From the NCBI GenBank assembly GCA_050952845.1, contig JBMNLP010000001.1, positions 2,232,001 through 2,296,000 on the forward strand: a stretch of DNA of 64,000 nt, read 5' to 3'. Below, piece by piece: positions 1 through 9,062 of the stretch. Numbering within the stretch: the first letter of the stretch is position 1; every line of letters starts with the position of its first letter. The DNA is from JAGVSV01 sp050952845. Lineage in GTDB: Bacteria > Bacillota > Clostridia > Christensenellales > Aristaeellaceae. A model generated the notes under the pieces. The model saw only the letters and a program-made list of their open reading frames with translations, was not told where the DNA came from and searched no databases. The position numbers were made by a program, and so were the translations under genes.

Positions 1-972
1 CTGCTCTCCCCAAGACTGCAGAAAACTTTGGGAGTACACTGCCTCACCTTCAAACACGCGGTAACCCTTAAAGCCATCGATGTCATCGCGGTGCTTGTCA
101 ATGAGATCCCGTACAAGACGCAGATGAGAGGGAACTCCGATCGTGAAATGCTGCCTTGCCTCACAGAGCGCATCGATGTTCTTCTTACTGTAAAGCCCGC
201 GATCCATGACCAGATGCTGCGTACCATAGTCCAGCTTGTCGAACTGATCGAGGGTGTTTTTCAGTGTGCTTACATCTGTTATGGAACCGGGAAGTTCACG
301 ATAGATCATGGGCAGCATGCTCGTCTGACCATAGACGATCGCCAAGTTTATCTGCGGCAGACGCTCACCGTCACGATTGTATCCGTAGCGTACATACTCA
401 TTGTGTGTGGCATAGGATGAGATGGACGTGATGTCATAGCAGAGGTGCTCTTTACTCGGGAACCTTGTTTTCCACACCTTGAAGAAACTCTGGCGCATGT
501 CCTCATTCATCGACTGTAAAAGTTCGCTGATCCTTTGGCTGCTCAAGCGCTTGTCCGTTGGTACCTCATGGTTACTAAGCCACAGCTCTGCATTGCTCAG
601 TGCACCATTGGTCGACAGCAGATACCATGCCAGCGACAGGATGTCCTTCCAGCAATCGGGTGCAACTTTCTTCAACGTCGCAGACAGACCAATCTCCTGC
701 CCCAGCTTATCCAATAGAAGCCTTGTCCCGGTCACAATGCTTCTGGCCGTCATGGTGTCATCCAGAGCAGCATCTGCACCTTGTTCGACCAGACGTTTGG
801 AGGGGATAAACGTCCCTGTCTCCTTGTCCAGCTTGCCAATGCAAACTTGTTTGGTCCTCGATGACCGAAGTTCAGGTACCCATCTTCTTTCTAAGACTTC
901 GTAGACATACGTCGTTCCATCCTTCTTCCGGTGCAGGTTAATTTTCTTCCCTTTGAGCATTGCGTGTTCCAT
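1..972 (-). CDS. Partial transposase, IS4/IS1634-like DDE superfamily (runs off window)
   Basis: An open minus-strand frame of 324 codons starts at ATG 972 and has no stop before the window edge. The start follows a clear AAGGAGGG ribosome site. A TATAAT-like box lies at 1003-1008 on the minus strand, and a 7-bp inverted repeat (1031-1047) may mark the element end. The protein carries DDE-type signatures of this superfamily: YDITSISSY, for the first Asp, and VMDRGLYSKKN, for the second. The part carrying the catalytic Glu would lie outside the window. It differs in sequence from the complete element at 1704-3792, so it is a second type of insertion sequence. It sits where the 3' end of the UroD-like gene should be and probably interrupts that gene. 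The family level is inferred from motifs only. Confidence 0.8.
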   Translation of the reverse strand, partial: MEHAMLKGKKINLHRKKDGTTYVYEVLERRWVPELRSSRTKQVCIGKLDKETGTFIPSKRLVEQGADAALDDTMTARSIVTGTRLLLDKLGQEIGLSATLKKVAPDCWKDILSLAWYLLSTNGALSNAELWLSNHEVPTDKRLSSQRISELLQSMNEDMRQSFFKVWKTRFPSKEHLCYDITSISSYATHNEYVRYGYNRDGERLPQINLAIVYGQTSMLPMIYRELPGSITDVSTLKNTLDQFDKLDYGTQHLVMDRGLYSKKNIDALCEARQHFTIGVPSHLRLVRDLIDKHRDDIDGFKGYRVFEGEAVYSQSFLQSWGEQ

Positions 973-1078
973 GGCAATTCCCTCCTTGCATTCTGTGGTT
1001 ATATTATAACCATTCTCGAGGTAAAAGTAAAGAGGGTAAAACCCTCTCTAATTCCGTTCCCATATGGATTGATGCTGC

Positions 1079-1492
1079 TTAGAAGCTCACATGGTTATAG
1101 TTTTGACGGGAATTTAGGTCATACAGGTATTGAAGCGTGCGAAACTGTTCGGCAGTTTCTACGGGGTGTTTTACAAGAAATGTTGTATTTCCGTTGGGAG
1201 AATAGATTGATTTTTCAGTGAGATTGCCGACCGGCGTGTGATATGTAAGATACCGCTCTCTGCCGGAGTTTACTGTTTCAATTTCGCAATTGCGGAAAGT
1301 GCAGCGGGCAAGCTTATGAAAGCCACGCAGCAGCAGATCAGCCCCCATATTCTGATAGTATTCGAACTGGCCCTTTTCCTGAATTTCCACCGGCAAGCTT
1401 TCCCAGTAGTACGCGAAAAAGGGAGACCAGGGAACACGATCAATGCTTTCTCCACGCAGCGCACCAAGCAATCTTTGTCTGCTTTTCATCAT
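1079..1492 (-). pseudogene. UroD/MtaA-family protein, N-terminal fragment
   Basis: The fragment starts at ATG 1492 behind AGGTGAGG and encodes 137 residues. It begins MMKSRQRLLGALRGE and continues DRVPWSPFFAYYW, which is the typical N-terminus of the uroporphyrinogen decarboxylase superfamily, including corrinoid-linked methyltransferases of the MtaA/CmuA type. Full members have about 340 residues. Here the frame stops at 1079, close to the end of the partial insertion sequence to the left, so the C-terminal two thirds are cut off or displaced. The frame is open upstream of the ATG into the direct repeat at 1601-1703. Substrate and activity cannot be told. A second family member starts at 63682. 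Confidence 0.7.
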
Positions 1493-1600
1493 CCTCACCT
1501 TGTCTTTCATAAAAACGAAGTGGGCGGTGACAACGCACCGCTGCAAGTATCCAATGTTTATCGGAATCTCACCGACCAAGCCATCTGCCGTGCTGAACAT

Positions 1601-1703
1601 AGTGTAGCACATACCGGAAACGCTGAGCAAGGAAATGTAGTGCGCCAGACAGAGGCGGTCTGAACCAATCTCCCGAACAAATTTCGAATGGATTTCGTTC
1701 GGC
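1601..1703. repeat. Left 103-bp target duplication of IS copy 1
   Basis: These 103 bases recur without a visible difference at 3793-3895, on the other side of the IS1634-type element. The pair defines the insertion point and is far longer than usual target duplications. Boundaries may shift by a base, because one base at each junction is shared with the IS end. Confidence 0.92.
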
Positions 1704-1834
1704 ACGGGAGTTTGACACTTGATAAAGCATGAAAGCGCCATAACGCCTTGTGTAGCAATAAAAGATTTGTCAATTTTTCTGTATTTATATGTTGTATGTG
1801 TTGTATTTTTGGTATAATGGAAAAGGGTGATTTT

Positions 1835-3694
1835 ATGAAGCTGTATTACGATAAGAGACTGAGTGATCCGACGTATTATGTTCACCAGGGAATCAGAAAC
1901 GGAAAAAAGACAACCACCAGGATCGTAAAGAAAATCGGTAAGCATTCAGAATTGTTAAAGATAACGGGTGACCCGCTGGCCTATGCCAAAGCAGAAATCG
2001 AAAAAATGAATGAAGAATTCCGGGTCGGCAGAGTGCAGTTCGAAATGAAGTGTGATTTTAATGAACGTGTGCGCAAAACTGATCGGGATGTTTCGGCTTC
2101 GACTCAGCAAAATGTTGGGTATTTCTTTTTACAGTATATTCTGAATCGCTTGAATCTAAAGCAGTTCTTCTCCGAGATCACCGCGGACAGGAAAATGACC
2201 TATGATTGCTATGATATCAATCGTTTTCTTACTTATGCCCGTATTCTGGATCCGCAGTCCAAATACGGTACATGGGATCGTCTTGATTCCTATTATGAGA
2301 AACCGGATATCGCTTACCAGCACATGATCCGTTTTATGGACATACTGGAAGAGCACTATGACGATTACCTAAAATGGCTCTTCACACAAAGCAGCCATAT
2401 TGTCCCCCGCAGCACGGCCGTCATGTATTACGATTGCACCAATTTTTATTTTGAAACCGAACAGGAAGACGATGATTACGTTGATCCTGTAACCGGGGAA
2501 ATCATGAAAGGCCTGCGTCAATATGGTGTCAGCAAAGAGCACCGGCCCAATCCTGTTGTTGAGATGGGACTGTTCATAGACCAAAGAGGGATTCCCATTA
2601 GTATGAGCCTTCACCCTGGGAATACCAGCGAACAACTGACAGCCGTTCCTTTGGAACGGGAGATTGTCCATATGCTGAATGGAGCAAAGCTTATCTATTG
2701 CGCCGATGCAGGTCTGGGTTCTTACAATATCCGCAAGTTTAACAGTATGGGTGGAAGAGCGTTTATTGTGACCCAGTCCATTAAAAAGCTCAGTCATATA
2801 CTCAAAGAAGCTATCTTTGAGGGCGGCGATTACAAGCTGCTTTCAAATGACCGGCCTGTCACACTTGATTATATGAAGAGCTTTGACCGACAGGACGAAG
2901 CAAACCTGAGTTTGTACAATGATTTTGCGTATAAAGTACTCAATGCAGACCGGGCCGTCGATCTGGGTCTCTACGAAGAAGTAAAAACCGCGAGTGGGAA
3001 AACCAAAAGGGTCAAGGCTGCCGGACAACTAAAACAGCGTGTTATTGTGACCTTTTCCCGTAAGATGAAAGAGTACCAGCAGTATATCCGGGACCGGCAG
3101 TTGGAGAGGGCACGCACGCTTGTACGCTCAAAAGACCCGGAAGAGATTCGGAAAGGGCCCCATGATGTAAGACGTTTCATGAAACGCGTTGTGACGACAT
3201 CGACCGGTGAAAAAGCGGATATCTCTTATGTTATTGACGAAGAAAAAGTCGCTGAAGAGGCTAAGTATGACGGCTTCTATGCTGTTGCTACCAACCTTGA
3301 AGACAAGGCTGCCGATATCCTGGCTGTTTCCAAAGAAAGATACAGGATTGAAGACTGCTTCCGTATTATGAAGACTAACTTTTCCGGACGTCCTGTCAAT
3401 CACCGTAATCCGGAGCGCATCAAGGCTCATTTCCTGATCTGCTATACAGCTCTGTTGGTATATCGTCTGCTTGAATGCCAGCTTGATGACAATGGGACCC
3501 ATGTTACCACTGACCATCTGATTGCTACACTCAAGAATATGAACGTTGTCAACATCCATGATGTTCAGTATATGGCATTGTACGAAGGGAGTAAAACACT
3601 TGACGCGCTAACAGCCCTCACCGGTTTAGTTCTTGACCGCATGCATTACAGGCCTAAGGAACTGAATCAGCTGATAAGAAAATTTCTGAAATGA
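1835..3694 (+). CDS. IS1634-family transposase, copy 1
   Basis: The 619-residue DDE transposase starts at ATG 1835 after AAAAGGGTGA. The frame is open further upstream, but that part overlaps the promoter box TATAAT at 1813-1818, so it is not used. Family motifs are visible: MYYDCTNFYFE for the first Asp, IYCADAGLGSYN for the second, and EDCFRIMKTNFSGRPV for the Glu region. The protein is intact and predicted to be active. It moves the surrounding element by cutting at the terminal repeats. Its translation is identical to that of the copy at 23193-25052, which indicates recent transposition. Confidence 0.95.
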   Translation: MKLYYDKRLSDPTYYVHQGIRNGKKTTTRIVKKIGKHSELLKITGDPLAYAKAEIEKMNEEFRVGRVQFEMKCDFNERVRKTDRDVSASTQQNVGYFFLQYILNRLNLKQFFSEITADRKMTYDCYDINRFLTYARILDPQSKYGTWDRLDSYYEKPDIAYQHMIRFMDILEEHYDDYLKWLFTQSSHIVPRSTAVMYYDCTNFYFETEQEDDDYVDPVTGEIMKGLRQYGVSKEHRPNPVVEMGLFIDQRGIPISMSLHPGNTSEQLTAVPLEREIVHMLNGAKLIYCADAGLGSYNIRKFNSMGGRAFIVTQSIKKLSHILKEAIFEGGDYKLLSNDRPVTLDYMKSFDRQDEANLSLYNDFAYKVLNADRAVDLGLYEEVKTASGKTKRVKAAGQLKQRVIVTFSRKMKEYQQYIRDRQLERARTLVRSKDPEEIRKGPHDVRRFMKRVVTTSTGEKADISYVIDEEKVAEEAKYDGFYAVATNLEDKAADILAVSKERYRIEDCFRIMKTNFSGRPVNHRNPERIKAHFLICYTALLVYRLLECQLDDNGTHVTTDHLIATLKNMNVVNIHDVQYMALYEGSKTLDALTALTGLVLDRMHYRPKELNQLIRKFLK

Positions 3695-3725
3695 TGATCC
3701 CATACAACACTTTTTTTATGAAGCG

Positions 3726-3767
3726 AACCCCAAAAAGCCTTGCTGTACAACGCTTTTCAGGGTTTTT
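3726..3767 (+). terminator. Terminator of IS transposase gene, copy 1
   Basis: The stem AACCC and AAAAAGC pairs with GCTTTT and GGGTT around a 13-base loop and runs into a T-tract. It lies 31 bases after the transposase stop, just inside the right end of the element. The same structure is in copy 2. Confidence 0.7.
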
Positions 3768-3792
3768 CTTTTCTCCAACTGTCAAACTCGGG

Positions 3793-3895
3793 AGTGTAGC
3801 ACATACCGGAAACGCTGAGCAAGGAAATGTAGTGCGCCAGACAGAGGCGGTCTGAACCAATCTCCCGAACAAATTTCGAATGGATTTCGTTCGGC
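3793..3895. repeat. Right 103-bp target duplication of IS copy 1
   Basis: Exact repeat of 1601-1703. If the element and one repeat copy are removed, a continuous minus-strand frame joins 3942 to the UroD fragment. The insertion therefore lies in sequence that was once continuous. Confidence 0.92.
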
Positions 3896-4220
3896 ATCAG
3901 CGTGGAGATGATCGGAATCATGCATACGATCAGCAGCTTCATCAGGGACGAGCTGGTGTGTTACGAATAACAATAAAATCCATGGTACTGTTCAGGAATT
4001 TCTTGAATCACCTCCAGCCTACTCAATCGCTGGTGTAAAAATCATCTTGCCTTCTTTAAGTGGGTCGTATACACTGAAGCTGCACATGCAATGGGGACAG
4101 GATACAGGTAGTTTCTGTCACTTTTCCCAAAGAAAGAAGGCAAACAAAAGTTGTATCTGACACTAAACAGTTGATGAATTTCGTCCCGAAATCAAAGAAA
4201 CAATCGGTAGGAGGAGCAAC
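3896..4220. other. Gene-poor stretch with decayed minus-strand coding remnants
   Basis: No intact gene is visible. On the minus strand a short open frame from 3942 (start MKLLIVCMIPIIS, hydrophobic) runs into the target duplication and looks like a broken gene of unknown type. A second minus-strand tail ending at 4019 encodes a zinc-finger-like CPHC and the ending GKMIFTPAIE before a stop. It is cut by an in-frame stop upstream and has no start. Both may be debris from the insertion events. The right end holds the ribosome site of the next gene, GGTAGGAGGAG. Confidence 0.4.
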
Positions 4221-6059
4221 ATGAATTACGCCCGGATGAAGAAGGACTACATCAAGGGATGGCACACCTGGAACGTACGCAGCGTGCTGTCCCACGTTCA
4301 TATGCCCGATGGACTGGCTGTGAATCTTGCCTTCAAGGAGTTTAAAAACGGCCTTTATCTGAAAGAAACCCTGATCGGCCGCTTCGGCAGCGATGAGGAA
4401 AAGTGTTTCCCCGGTATTCATACCTTTGACGAAAGCTATACCGAAATGACCGTCCAGTGGCGCGGTATGGAGATCGTTGTGGAATCCACGATTGAAAACG
4501 ACGATCTGATACTTCTGGTCACACCCAAATCCTTCCAGATCAAGCCCGCCATGCTGGTCATCGAAACAGGCTATCTTTGGGGCCGTCCGGGATACACTTT
4601 GAAGGAGAATCAGATCATCGTTGCCCATGGCCCTGCAGGCAAAACCACCATTCACTGCAGCGGAAAGCCCATGACCGATCCCAATATCCCTGTCCAAAGC
4701 GCGTTCTTGTCCGTTTCTCTGGAAGGCCCTACCGTCATTTCGACCGGCAGGGATGTCCGTGTCGAATGCGCGCAGAAACTGATTGCTGAAAGCCGCGCCG
4801 CTGCAATAGCCCGCACCAAACACTACGGCGAAATCGCTGAACTGTATCAGGCGATGGAGTGTGCTCTGGCGTGGGATACCATCTATGATGCGAAAAACGA
4901 CCGCGTAGTCTCCCCCGTTAGCCGTCTGTGGAGTTTGGGCAGCGGCGGCTATGTGCTGTTCTGCTGGGATAACTTCTTCGCAGGCTTTATGGGTAGCCTT
5001 GGCTGCAAGGAACTGGCCTACAGCAACCTGCGTGAGATTCTCCGCGAAAGCGATACAACCGGATTCGTGCCAAACTTTGCCTACGCCACCGGTCAGATCA
5101 GCGCAGACCGTTCCCAGCCGCCGGTGGGCAGCAAGATGCTGCTGGAAACCTACCGCCGTTTCCGTGAAAAATGGATCGTGGAAGAAATGTATCCCGGCTT
5201 GCTGAAATGGAACACATGGTACCGCGACAATCGCTCTTCCGAGAGCGGCGCACTGTGCTGGGGAAGCAACCCGATCCCTGTGCTCTACGGCAATGATTGG
5301 GAATATGAGCACCATGGGGTCAACGATACTTATGGCGCAGCGCTGGAAAGCGGTCTGGACAACTCACCCATGTACGACGATATTCCCTTTGACAAAGAAA
5401 AACACATCCTCAAACTGGAGGATGTCGGCCTGACCGGCTTGTTCATCATGGACTGCAAAGCGCTGATCGAGCTGGCAAAGGAAATCGGACGCGATGAGGA
5501 CATTCCCGAGTTGGAAGCCCGGCTTGCACGCGCAGAATCCGGTCTGGAGGGCATGTGGGATGAAGAGAATGGATTCTATTATAACCGCCGCACAGATACC
5601 GGCGAATTCTCCCGCCGTATATCCCCCTGCAATTTCTACGCCCTTTTCTCCGATTCCGTATCCTCCGAGCGTGCCCGCCGCATGGCTGATGAGCACTATT
5701 ACAATCCCGAAGAGTTCTATGGTGACTGGATGATGCCCTCTATTGCCCGGAACGACCCTGCCTTCCATGACCAAAACTACTGGCGCGGCCGCGTGTGGGC
5801 TCCATTAAACTTCCTCGTCTATCTTGCCCTGATCAACACCGACCTTGATGATGTGCGCAAAGATCTGGCGGAGAAGTCCACTAAGATCTTCATGAAGGAG
5901 TGGACCGAACACCGGCATGTCCACGAAAACTACAACAGCATAACCGGCGAGGGCTGTGATGTTGGCAACAGCGACAAATTCTACCATTGGGGTGCACTGC
6001 TCTGTGTCATCGCGCTTGCGGAAGCCGGATTCATTCCCGACTTTGGCAAGAAGCTGTAA
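4221..6059 (+). CDS. GH63/MGH1-like glycoside hydrolase
   Basis: The 612-residue protein starts at ATG 4221 after GTAGGAGGAGCAAC and has no signal peptide, so it should be cytoplasmic. The family fold is an alpha/alpha toroid with an N-terminal beta domain. Visible hallmarks are ESGLDNSPMYDD (about residues 374-385), whose Asp matches the usual general acid, YWRGRVWAPLNFL near 519, and YNSITGEG near 570, whose Glu matches the usual base. It ends in GNSDKFYHWGALL, as in MGH1-like enzymes (mannosylglycerate hydrolase, glucosidase I and relatives). Substrate is unknown: an alpha-glucoside or glycosylglycerate is plausible. The ABC importer that follows could supply the substrate, but it is typed as peptide family and has its own promoter. 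Confidence 0.85.
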   Translation: MNYARMKKDYIKGWHTWNVRSVLSHVHMPDGLAVNLAFKEFKNGLYLKETLIGRFGSDEEKCFPGIHTFDESYTEMTVQWRGMEIVVESTIENDDLILLVTPKSFQIKPAMLVIETGYLWGRPGYTLKENQIIVAHGPAGKTTIHCSGKPMTDPNIPVQSAFLSVSLEGPTVISTGRDVRVECAQKLIAESRAAAIARTKHYGEIAELYQAMECALAWDTIYDAKNDRVVSPVSRLWSLGSGGYVLFCWDNFFAGFMGSLGCKELAYSNLREILRESDTTGFVPNFAYATGQISADRSQPPVGSKMLLETYRRFREKWIVEEMYPGLLKWNTWYRDNRSSESGALCWGSNPIPVLYGNDWEYEHHGVNDTYGAALESGLDNSPMYDDIPFDKEKHILKLEDVGLTGLFIMDCKALIELAKEIGRDEDIPELEARLARAESGLEGMWDEENGFYYNRRTDTGEFSRRISPCNFYALFSDSVSSERARRMADEHYYNPEEFYGDWMMPSIARNDPAFHDQNYWRGRVWAPLNFLVYLALINTDLDDVRKDLAEKSTKIFMKEWTEHRHVHENYNSITGEGCDVGNSDKFYHWGALLCVIALAEAGFIPDFGKKL

Positions 6060-6233
6060 ATTCATTCGGTTTCGTAAACAGCGAAATTATTTTATGTAAT
6101 TTTATCAACTTTTGCGATGGGAACCATATTGTTTCCATTGGGGTTGAAAACCGTTGTGCTGGTTTTATACCCAGTTTGCCACTCATACTATTTGGATTTC
6201 CCCTACACTTCCCCCACGTTTGAAAATTTCAGC

Positions 6234-6262
6234 TTGCGTTTAAGATGATTATGGAATACAAT
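6234..6262 (+). promoter_or_regulatory. Predicted sigma-A promoter of the family-5 ABC importer operon
   Basis: A TTGCGT box (6234-6239) and a TACAAT box (6257-6262) are 17 bases apart. They lie about 50 bases upstream of the solute-binding protein start, in the 245-base gap after the glycosidase gene. No experimental support. Confidence 0.5.
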
Positions 6263-6310
6263 AAATTGTAAAACTTCGGTAGATTACCGTAGTAAAAAAG
6301 GAGGATGAAC

Positions 6311-7882
6311 ATGAAGAAACTGTTTACCCTACTCCTGGCTCTGGCGGTTGTCCTGTCCATGTCGGCTGTGTCTGCCATGGCGGAAGCCGAATACGATCCC
6401 GCCGCAACCCTCTATCTGGTCTCCACTGCTGACCCGGTCACCTGCGACCCTGCGCTGGCCAGCGATGGTCAGTCCGGCATGGTTATCGACCGCGTTTTCG
6501 CCAGCCTGGTCCGTTATACGCAGGATGGCGGCGTGACCCCCGAACTCGCTGAGTCCTATGAGATCACTGAGGACGGCACCGTTTACACCTTCAAGATCCG
6601 TGAAGGCATCACCTTCCACGATGGCACCGTTTGCGATGCCAATGCGATCCTGTGGAACTTCGAGCGTCAGATGGGCGACAACGCCACCGCCGACATGCCC
6701 TACGCAGAATCCTGCTTCGGCAACATCGTCAAGGCAGAAGCTCCCGATCCGCTGACCTTCGTCGTCACGCTGGCGGAGCCCAGCTCCTCCTTCCTGATGA
6801 ACTGCGCCATGCGCATCGCCATGGGCATCGTTTCGCCCACTGCCTGGGAAGCTGATCCCGAAGGCTTCGCCCGCAATCCTGTCGGCGCCGGCCCTTATAA
6901 GTTTGGTGAGTGGGTTTCCGGTCAGTATGTGACCATGCCGGCCAACGAAGATTATATCCTGGGCGCTCCCACCAACGCGATGGTCGTAGTCCGCTTCATC
7001 CCTGAGAGCGCAACCCGCACCTCCGAAATGCTATCCGGCGGCATCGACATCATGGGCGATATCGCGCTGGATGACATCGCCGTCCTGAAGGCTGCCGACA
7101 ATGTCAAAGTCATCGCCACCCCAGGCACCAACATCGGCTACCTGGCCTTTGCTGACTACGAGAAGAACGAGCTGTTCTCCGACATCCGTCTGCGTCAGGC
7201 TATTGCCCATGCCCTGGATATGGATGCCATCAACGCCGGCCTGTACGGCGAGGACATGGTCACCGCGAAAAGCATTCTGCCACCCACCATGATCGGCGGC
7301 GACGGTGAGTTCTCCCTGCCCGAGTACAACCCTGAAAAGGCCAAGGAGCTCATGGCGGAAGCCGGCTATCCGGACGGTTTCTCCTTCACGCTGCTAACCT
7401 ACAACGTCAGCAAGGGCTACAACCCCGCGGGCGAGCGCTTAGCCGTTCAGGTTCAGGCTGAGCTGGCCAAGGTCGGCATCGACTGCAAGATCGTCATCGA
7501 GCCCTGGAGCGAGTTCATCACCTCCATGTACGCTGAGACCCCCGATTACGATGCCATCGTCGCCGGTTGGGGCGCTGCCGCCAACGACGCCGCTTACATG
7601 CTGCAGCTGCTTGAGAGTGTCAATGCAGGCGTCGGCTGCAACCACTCCGGCTATTCCAACCCCGAGTACGACGCGTTGGTCAACAAGGGCCGCAAGGCTG
7701 CCAGCTTCGAAGAGGCTGCCGCCTACTATGCGCAGGCTGCTCAGCTGGCCAACGAAGACCTGCCTGTGATCCCCATGGGCCACGGCACCGGCTACTCCGC
7801 TGCTTCCATCAAGATCATCAATGCTGATGAAGTTGTTGGCGGCTGGGGCGTTAATAACGACTACACGCTGAAGGCTAAGTAA
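6311..7882 (+). CDS. ABC transporter solute-binding protein, family 5 (oligopeptide/nickel type)
   Basis: The second of two in-frame ATGs (6311) is chosen because AGGAGG ends at 6304, which leaves the first ATG (6305) no spacing. The 523-residue protein has a type I signal peptide (hydrophobic core, cleavage likely after AMA) and no lipobox cysteine, unlike most Gram-positive binding proteins. The mature part has the family pattern: DPALASDGQSGMVIDRVF, then LVRYTQDGGVTPELAES, then YTFKIREGITFHDGT. It should capture peptides, glycans or metal chelates outside the membrane and hand them to the permeases downstream. The substrate cannot be told from sequence. Confidence 0.92.
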   Translation: MKKLFTLLLALAVVLSMSAVSAMAEAEYDPAATLYLVSTADPVTCDPALASDGQSGMVIDRVFASLVRYTQDGGVTPELAESYEITEDGTVYTFKIREGITFHDGTVCDANAILWNFERQMGDNATADMPYAESCFGNIVKAEAPDPLTFVVTLAEPSSSFLMNCAMRIAMGIVSPTAWEADPEGFARNPVGAGPYKFGEWVSGQYVTMPANEDYILGAPTNAMVVVRFIPESATRTSEMLSGGIDIMGDIALDDIAVLKAADNVKVIATPGTNIGYLAFADYEKNELFSDIRLRQAIAHALDMDAINAGLYGEDMVTAKSILPPTMIGGDGEFSLPEYNPEKAKELMAEAGYPDGFSFTLLTYNVSKGYNPAGERLAVQVQAELAKVGIDCKIVIEPWSEFITSMYAETPDYDAIVAGWGAAANDAAYMLQLLESVNAGVGCNHSGYSNPEYDALVNKGRKAASFEEAAAYYAQAAQLANEDLPVIPMGHGTGYSAASIKIINADEVVGGWGVNNDYTLKAK

Positions 7883-7904
7883 ATTTCACTCTGCGCAGTT
7901 TTTC

Positions 7905-7944
7905 GGTGCGCCCTCATAGGCTTCGGCTCCCGGGAGGGCGCACC
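7905..7944 (+). terminator. Hairpin between binding-protein and permease genes (attenuator)
   Basis: An 11-bp perfect stem, GGTGCGCCCTC against GAGGGCGCACC, with an 18-base loop lies 22 bases after the stop of the binding-protein gene and is followed by TCCTTTATTCT. It probably lets the binding protein be made in excess over the membrane genes, or protects the upstream mRNA end. Confidence 0.7.
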
Positions 7945-8044
7945 TCCTTTATTCTGTATGACCTGATGCGATGGTCCGATTTGTAAAAATCGTTTGTCGG
8001 TTCCGTTTAGGTTCCCCCGACACGCATAACGGGGAGGGTTGAGC

Positions 8045-9049
8045 TTGTTCAAGTACATTCTGAAAAGAATTCTCATGGCGGTTCCCGTCATGTTGGGCAT
8101 TTTGACAATGGTCTTCATGCTGATGCGTGTTTTTGCACCGAATCCGGCATGGCTTCTGCTGGGCCAGGAAGCGACGGGCGAAAAGGTAGCGGAACTTACC
8201 GCACACCTCGGTCTCGATCAGCCGCTCATCGTTCAGTATGGAAAATTCCTGTCTCAGTGCCTGAAGGGCGACTTTGGCACTTCTCTGTTCACCAAGCAAC
8301 CTGTCATCACCGAACTGATGCAGCGTCTGCCCGCAACGGTTGAACTCGCGCTGGTTTCGGTTCTGATTTCTTCGATCCTGGGCGTGCTGCTGGGTGTAGT
8401 TTCTGCGGTCAGGCAGTATTCCGTGCTCGACTATGCCTGTCAGGTTGGCGGCCTTGTAGGCGTTTCTATGCCGATCTTCTGGACGGGGCTGATGCTCATC
8501 ATCGCATTCTCAGTCAACCTTGGCTGGCTGCCCGTCTCCGGTCGTTTTGCATTTGACGCAAAGCCTGAAACGATCACGGGGCTGATGCTGCTGGACAGCC
8601 TGCTGACCGGCAACTTGATGGCTTTCAAAAAGTGCTTCAGCTACATTGTCCTGCCGGCTATCTCGCTGGGGATCCAGTCCACAGCGACAATCATGCGATA
8701 CACCCGTTCTGCGATGCTGGAAACCATTCGTCAGGACTATATCCGCACTGCCCGCGCAAAGGGTCTGCATGAGCGCCTGGTGATCAACCGCCATGCGTTG
8801 AAAAACGCGTTGATTCCGATTGTTACTGTCATCGGCATGCAGTTAGGCGGCCTGCTTGGCGGCGCCGTTCTGACTGAAACGATCTTTGCATGGCCCGGCG
8901 TAGGCACATACATTGTCAACGGCATCAACAATTCGGACTACGCTGTCGTACAGGGCGGATGTGTTCTGGTTGCATTGATTTCCGTATTAATGAACCTGGT
9001 GGTTGATGTACTGTACGCATATCTGGATCCGCGCATCCGCTACTCGTAA
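8045..9049 (+). CDS. ABC transporter permease, DppB/OppB type
   Basis: The start is taken as TTG 8045, six bases after GGGGAGGG. An in-frame TTG at 8039 touches the ribosome site and is less likely. The 334-residue membrane protein begins FKYILKRILMAVPVM, the typical DppB N-terminus, has about six membrane spans, and ends YLDPRIRYS. The EAA-loop region reads DYIRTARAKGLHE, which contacts the ATPases. It pairs with the DppC-type permease 13 bases downstream to form the pore. Confidence 0.92.
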   Translation: MFKYILKRILMAVPVMLGILTMVFMLMRVFAPNPAWLLLGQEATGEKVAELTAHLGLDQPLIVQYGKFLSQCLKGDFGTSLFTKQPVITELMQRLPATVELALVSVLISSILGVLLGVVSAVRQYSVLDYACQVGGLVGVSMPIFWTGLMLIIAFSVNLGWLPVSGRFAFDAKPETITGLMLLDSLLTGNLMAFKKCFSYIVLPAISLGIQSTATIMRYTRSAMLETIRQDYIRTARAKGLHERLVINRHALKNALIPIVTVIGMQLGGLLGGAVLTETIFAWPGVGTYIVNGINNSDYAVVQGGCVLVALISVLMNLVVDVLYAYLDPRIRYS

Positions 9050-9062
9050 AGGAGGAAAGGCG

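Larger units (their letters stand above)
1704..3792 (+). mobile_element. IS1634-type insertion sequence, copy 1 (2089 bp)
   Basis: Ends were set by comparing this copy with the one at 23062-25150. The two have the same length, the same ends and identical translated transposases. The left end reads ACGGGAGTTTGACAC and the right end reads in reverse complement CCCGAGTTTGACAGTT, giving imperfect terminal inverted repeats around a GAGTTTGACA core. One transposase gene fills the element, followed by a hairpin terminator at its right end. The flanks are 103-bp direct repeats. Known members of the IS1634 family generate long target duplications of variable length, which fits. The element splits the sequence upstream of the UroD fragment. 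Confidence 0.93.

Noticed and set aside
4056..5315. Long minus-strand ORF of 419 codons
   Set aside because: It runs antisense through the GH63-like gene, has no known motifs and no ribosome site, and its existence follows from the codon bias of the real gene.
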